Shown here: piece by piece, positions 60,700 through 64,000 of the stretch
Layout: each line of letters opens with the position of its first letter
Numbering within the stretch: the first letter of the stretch is position 1
Assembly: GCF_003369915.1 (NCBI RefSeq)
Contig: NC_046677.1
Span: forward strand, 31,328,913 to 31,392,912
Reading direction: 5' to 3'
Length of the DNA stretch: 64,000 nucleotides
DNA from: Drosophila miranda
Lineage: Eukaryota > Arthropoda > Insecta > Diptera > Drosophilidae
The notes under the pieces: generated by a model
Database searches by the model: none
Told to the model about the DNA's origin: nothing
Seen by the model: only the letters and a program-made list of their open reading frames with translations
Position numbers and translations under genes: made by a program

Positions 60700-63600
60700 A
60701 TTCCATATGGTTCCCCGTTTAATGGCAGATCGCCTTTATGCTAAGGTTCTGTGCCTCAGCAGCATCTGATTTGTCTCTTAAACTGTAATTAAAAAGCATT
60801 TCCAATTGCCGACTCAATTACGAAGATGGCTTTCGCCTCAGCTGGTGTCTAATTAGCTGCCAGCTCAAGCCCCGCCGCTGTCCACAATCAGGTGGTATGC
60901 TAATTTCAGTGCCCCACACACACAGATACACCCGCATACATACAAACATACACACACGCAGACTGCGGCTCGACTGGACCTCATCTAATTGAAAAGCCAT
61001 TAAAAAGCTTTCAGCTGCTCATTATACATTTAAATATTCGCTGTTTTTATTTGTATTTTTCGGTGTACGAATACATATCGTCTCCGTACCCCATCGCCCA
61101 TCCCCCCATCCCTTCCGAAACTCCTTCGCCCCGGGTTACGCCTACCTTCGCCTTCGTCATACATATTCCAAGTTATTTCGAATGCTTTTGCTCTTGCTTT
61201 TTTAAAGTTCATCAAAAAATTATTACAAGCAAGAAACTGGAGTCTGGAGAGCAGATGGGAACCGACTGGAAGAGTACCCTGGATCGGGGAGATACTGAAG
61301 AAAGTATTCACTGTATCTGTATCTGCAGATAATCCACTGTACATAAGATACAACTAAATTGTGGAATGTCCAAGTTGGGTTTTTCTCGATTTGTAAACCC
61401 ATCGATGGGGGCAACATAAGCTTCCACGATTACAGCATACCCTTTTCCTCATTCAAGTACCCCGCAAGACTCTTCCGCACAGATACGCGCAAACACATGT
61501 TTGACATGCATTTATGCTGCAGGTAACCTGCCCCCTGCCCCCTGCCCCTTGCCCTTTGCCATTCGCCCTTTTCCATATTCAACAGCAGAGGGTGGGCGCT
61601 GTTTTAATGCATTGACTTCATCCATAAATTCATACGAGCGGGACACACATTGCAGTCAAACAGCTGACTTTTAATGCCAACTTTTGGAGAGCATTCCGCC
61701 ACTCCTGCCACTCGCCCGCCTGCTGGGAGGAAGCTGCAACAGAGAAGGCGGATACTTAATATGAAAATTGGCTTAGGATTCCCATTTCCATTTGCAACAG
61801 GAGCACAAGTCCAAGTCGCAACTAAGAGCCTTGCCACATTGAAAATATATATCCAATGCACATCGAAATCCCGCGCTGACAATCCGGAGTCGACCTGTTT
61901 GGTGGCACGCTGACCGCTAATGCCATAAACGCCCGAAACAGATTGCGCAATTATGACAGGCAGCTCCAAGGAGGGGATTTTCCGGGGCCATAGAGACAGA
62001 GACAGCAACAGACTCGCACGCATTCCGTTAAGATTCCCCGTCTGTCTGCTGCATGGGGCAGGAAAGGCTTTAAGCCACTTAACGAGATGAAAGCGTCATC
62101 AAGTATGCAATGCGGAATGGAGCGGAACGGAGCGGAACGGAAGACAGGTCCCCCGAAACAGAACTAGCGATTAGGGGTGGCATAGAGGGTTGCCATAGAG
62201 GGGTGTGGGGGATGGGCAACTGAAATATTAATAATTTTGTGCGGGCCGAAAGCGAAACTAGACCAGAAATGAGCCGACAGGTGTCGTGCCTGGCTTACAC
62301 AACAATAAACAAAGCATCGGGGAGGGGATGCGCTATGGGGTGGGTGTCAAAGGTCACAGGAGGAGTAGATGGTGCAGATGGCTACCAAAGCGTCGCCTCC
62401 TGCGTGCCTGAGACCTGGAGCCAGCTGTTGGACTGCTGTCCGATCTTTGGGGAAATTAGTTTAAAAGGTCAAAGCCAGCTGGAACGAGAGGCACAGGCGG
62501 TGGCAAGAGCCAAGGAATTAACTGCGTAACTAACTTGTAAACTGATTATTTATGATGCCAATTGAGGAGAGCGATGCTCCTAGTCCTAACCCGCTCCCCC
62601 GCTCAACCGCTCTCTCTCTCTCTGCCCCTATTTTACCCGCAAACAATTTTATTACACTCGCTCGGTGGAAAATAAAATTATAAATTGCACTAAAAATTAA
62701 CAACTTCACCAACAATTCCACTTAAAATGTTTATTGCGCTCATTAATTTTTTGGCTGTTTTTTGGAGAGTTGTTGTTGTCGGTGGCTGTCGGTTGCTTTT
62801 TGGCCAGGCCAATACAATAAAAATAGAAATGGCAGGAGGCACAAGTCGAGTTGAAGAGGAGGAGCAGGAGGAGGAGGAGGTTGAGAGGCGGTGGCGGTGA
62901 AGCAAGACTCAAACGCAGAGGAGCTGGAATAAGTTGAGGCTCTGAAATTGCATTAAAGTTTCAAGAGCTTTAATTTGTGCAATTTTCCCTTGCTTCTTCC
63001 CGCTCTCTCTGTCTCTCTCTGCCGCCGACTGTGTCTGGGACTTGGCTTAATGAAAATTCCGAGCAGGCAAAATATAATTTATGCCTTCTATATGCTTTAT
63101 TGAGTGCGATTTATGCGACACCAGGACGACATCGGACGCCCGAGTCAGCCAATTCACTTCGAACACAATGGGTACAGTGGATCTGGTTAGTTTTCGGACC
63201 ATGGAAGGGAGAACTCTTGAGGGCACTCTTGGCATCAAATCTGCGGGAGTAAATCGAAGCGATGGCTCTCCAAAAAGACTCTGTATCGTTCCTGAATCGT
63301 TCGGCTACTCTTAATAGCTATAACCATGGTTCAATGCTCGGGCATCAATCCCCCATTTGAATACTCTCTCGACATACTGTCTCTTCTGTGTGCAATAACA
63401 AGGACATCATCAACACATTGTTATTGTGCATAAAATATATGCACGTTCCGACAAATATGATATAAAATAAATTCAATATTAATATTAATATTAACAATGC
63501 CGCCGAAGCGGACTGGGCCTGGGGCTGAGGTGGGGTGGGGAGACATACTCGTAAATAAAGGCGACTTAAAGGTTTAATGAAGCGCATAAATAAAATATGT

Positions 63601-64000
63601 AAATAAAGTTATTTTTATTTGGCAGCCCGTGTGGAACAATGCCCAGTCATGGCCCAGCGGAAAGCAGATCAAAGCATATCCCAGTGATTCCCAGGATGGA
63701 AGAAGTGAGAGGACGACAGCCTGGCTTCCCAAGACGTCATGCAGTGACGTCCTCCCAGGGACATGTCTGCATCCAAATATAGTTACATGAGGGCCAGGAA
63801 AGTGCAAGACATATCAGGAGAGACAGCCACTGCAGGAGTGAAGCTTCCATCGAACACATCTGTATCCTCCGTTTTGAAGAGTGAAATTTGGGCCGGAATT
63901 TTTGAGCAATGTCTCTGTCTACTTGCGAATTGCCTTGGCCTTGTTATTAGAGACGAATGGAACGGTTGTGCCCACAAAGTGCTGGCCAACCCCTGGATAA
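60700..64000. other. Gene-poor right end
   Basis: No gene is supportable. Open frames near 63047-63314 (+) and 63574-63989 (-) are free of simple repeats but show no recognisable domain and no clear splice signals. A (CT)n tract lies near 62610 and GAG-rich units near 62855-62880. Confidence 0.55.

Overview
The window reads as insect nuclear DNA, most likely Drosophila. Introns are short (49-69 bp) with GT...AG ends. Core-promoter words typical of Drosophila (TATCGATA DRE/BEAF sites and the Ohler motif 1 YGGTCACACTR) lie next to genes, dinucleotide and poly-purine simple repeats are frequent, and one repeat has the ends of a P element. The species cannot be read from the sequence; an obscura-group or other Sophophora fly would fit, but that is a guess.

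About 1-12.3 kb, 14.7-23.3 kb and 36.3-64 kb are gene-poor. They hold AT-rich sequence with many microsatellites and minisatellites, small DNA-transposon remnants, and open frames that look like chance. They resemble the intergenic deserts or giant introns around developmental genes.

A compact gene island occupies about 23.3-36.2 kb. In order: a 103-aa orphan gene (-); a broken intronless RpS14 copy (+); a short TAF7-like gene (-, 195 aa); a P-element-type MITE with exact 8-bp target duplication, carrying a nested piggyBac-type MITE; a second, more decayed RpS14 copy (+); a compact Tip60-like MYST acetyltransferase gene (-, 397 aa, four coding exons); a divergent promoter region with three TATCGATA sites and a motif 1; a second, very divergent TAF7-like gene (+, 198 aa) sharing the first one's phase-0 intron position; a gene for a protein with a PAM2-type poly(A)-binding-protein motif (-, 202 aa); a PIF/Harbinger transposase gene with three in-frame stops (+); and a convergent decayed second Harbinger-type ORF (-). 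CGAT-rich clusters sit at both sides of the island (23.9 and 34.3 kb) and in its centre.

Together these genes point to transcription initiation, chromatin and mRNA control: TFIID-like TAF7 proteins, a histone-type acetyltransferase and a PABP-binding protein. Short divergent duplicates of basal factors suggest germline (testis-type) specialisation. That is inference; no expression information is present. At 12.3-13.8 kb lies a foldback-type repeat cluster with a P-like MITE inside it.
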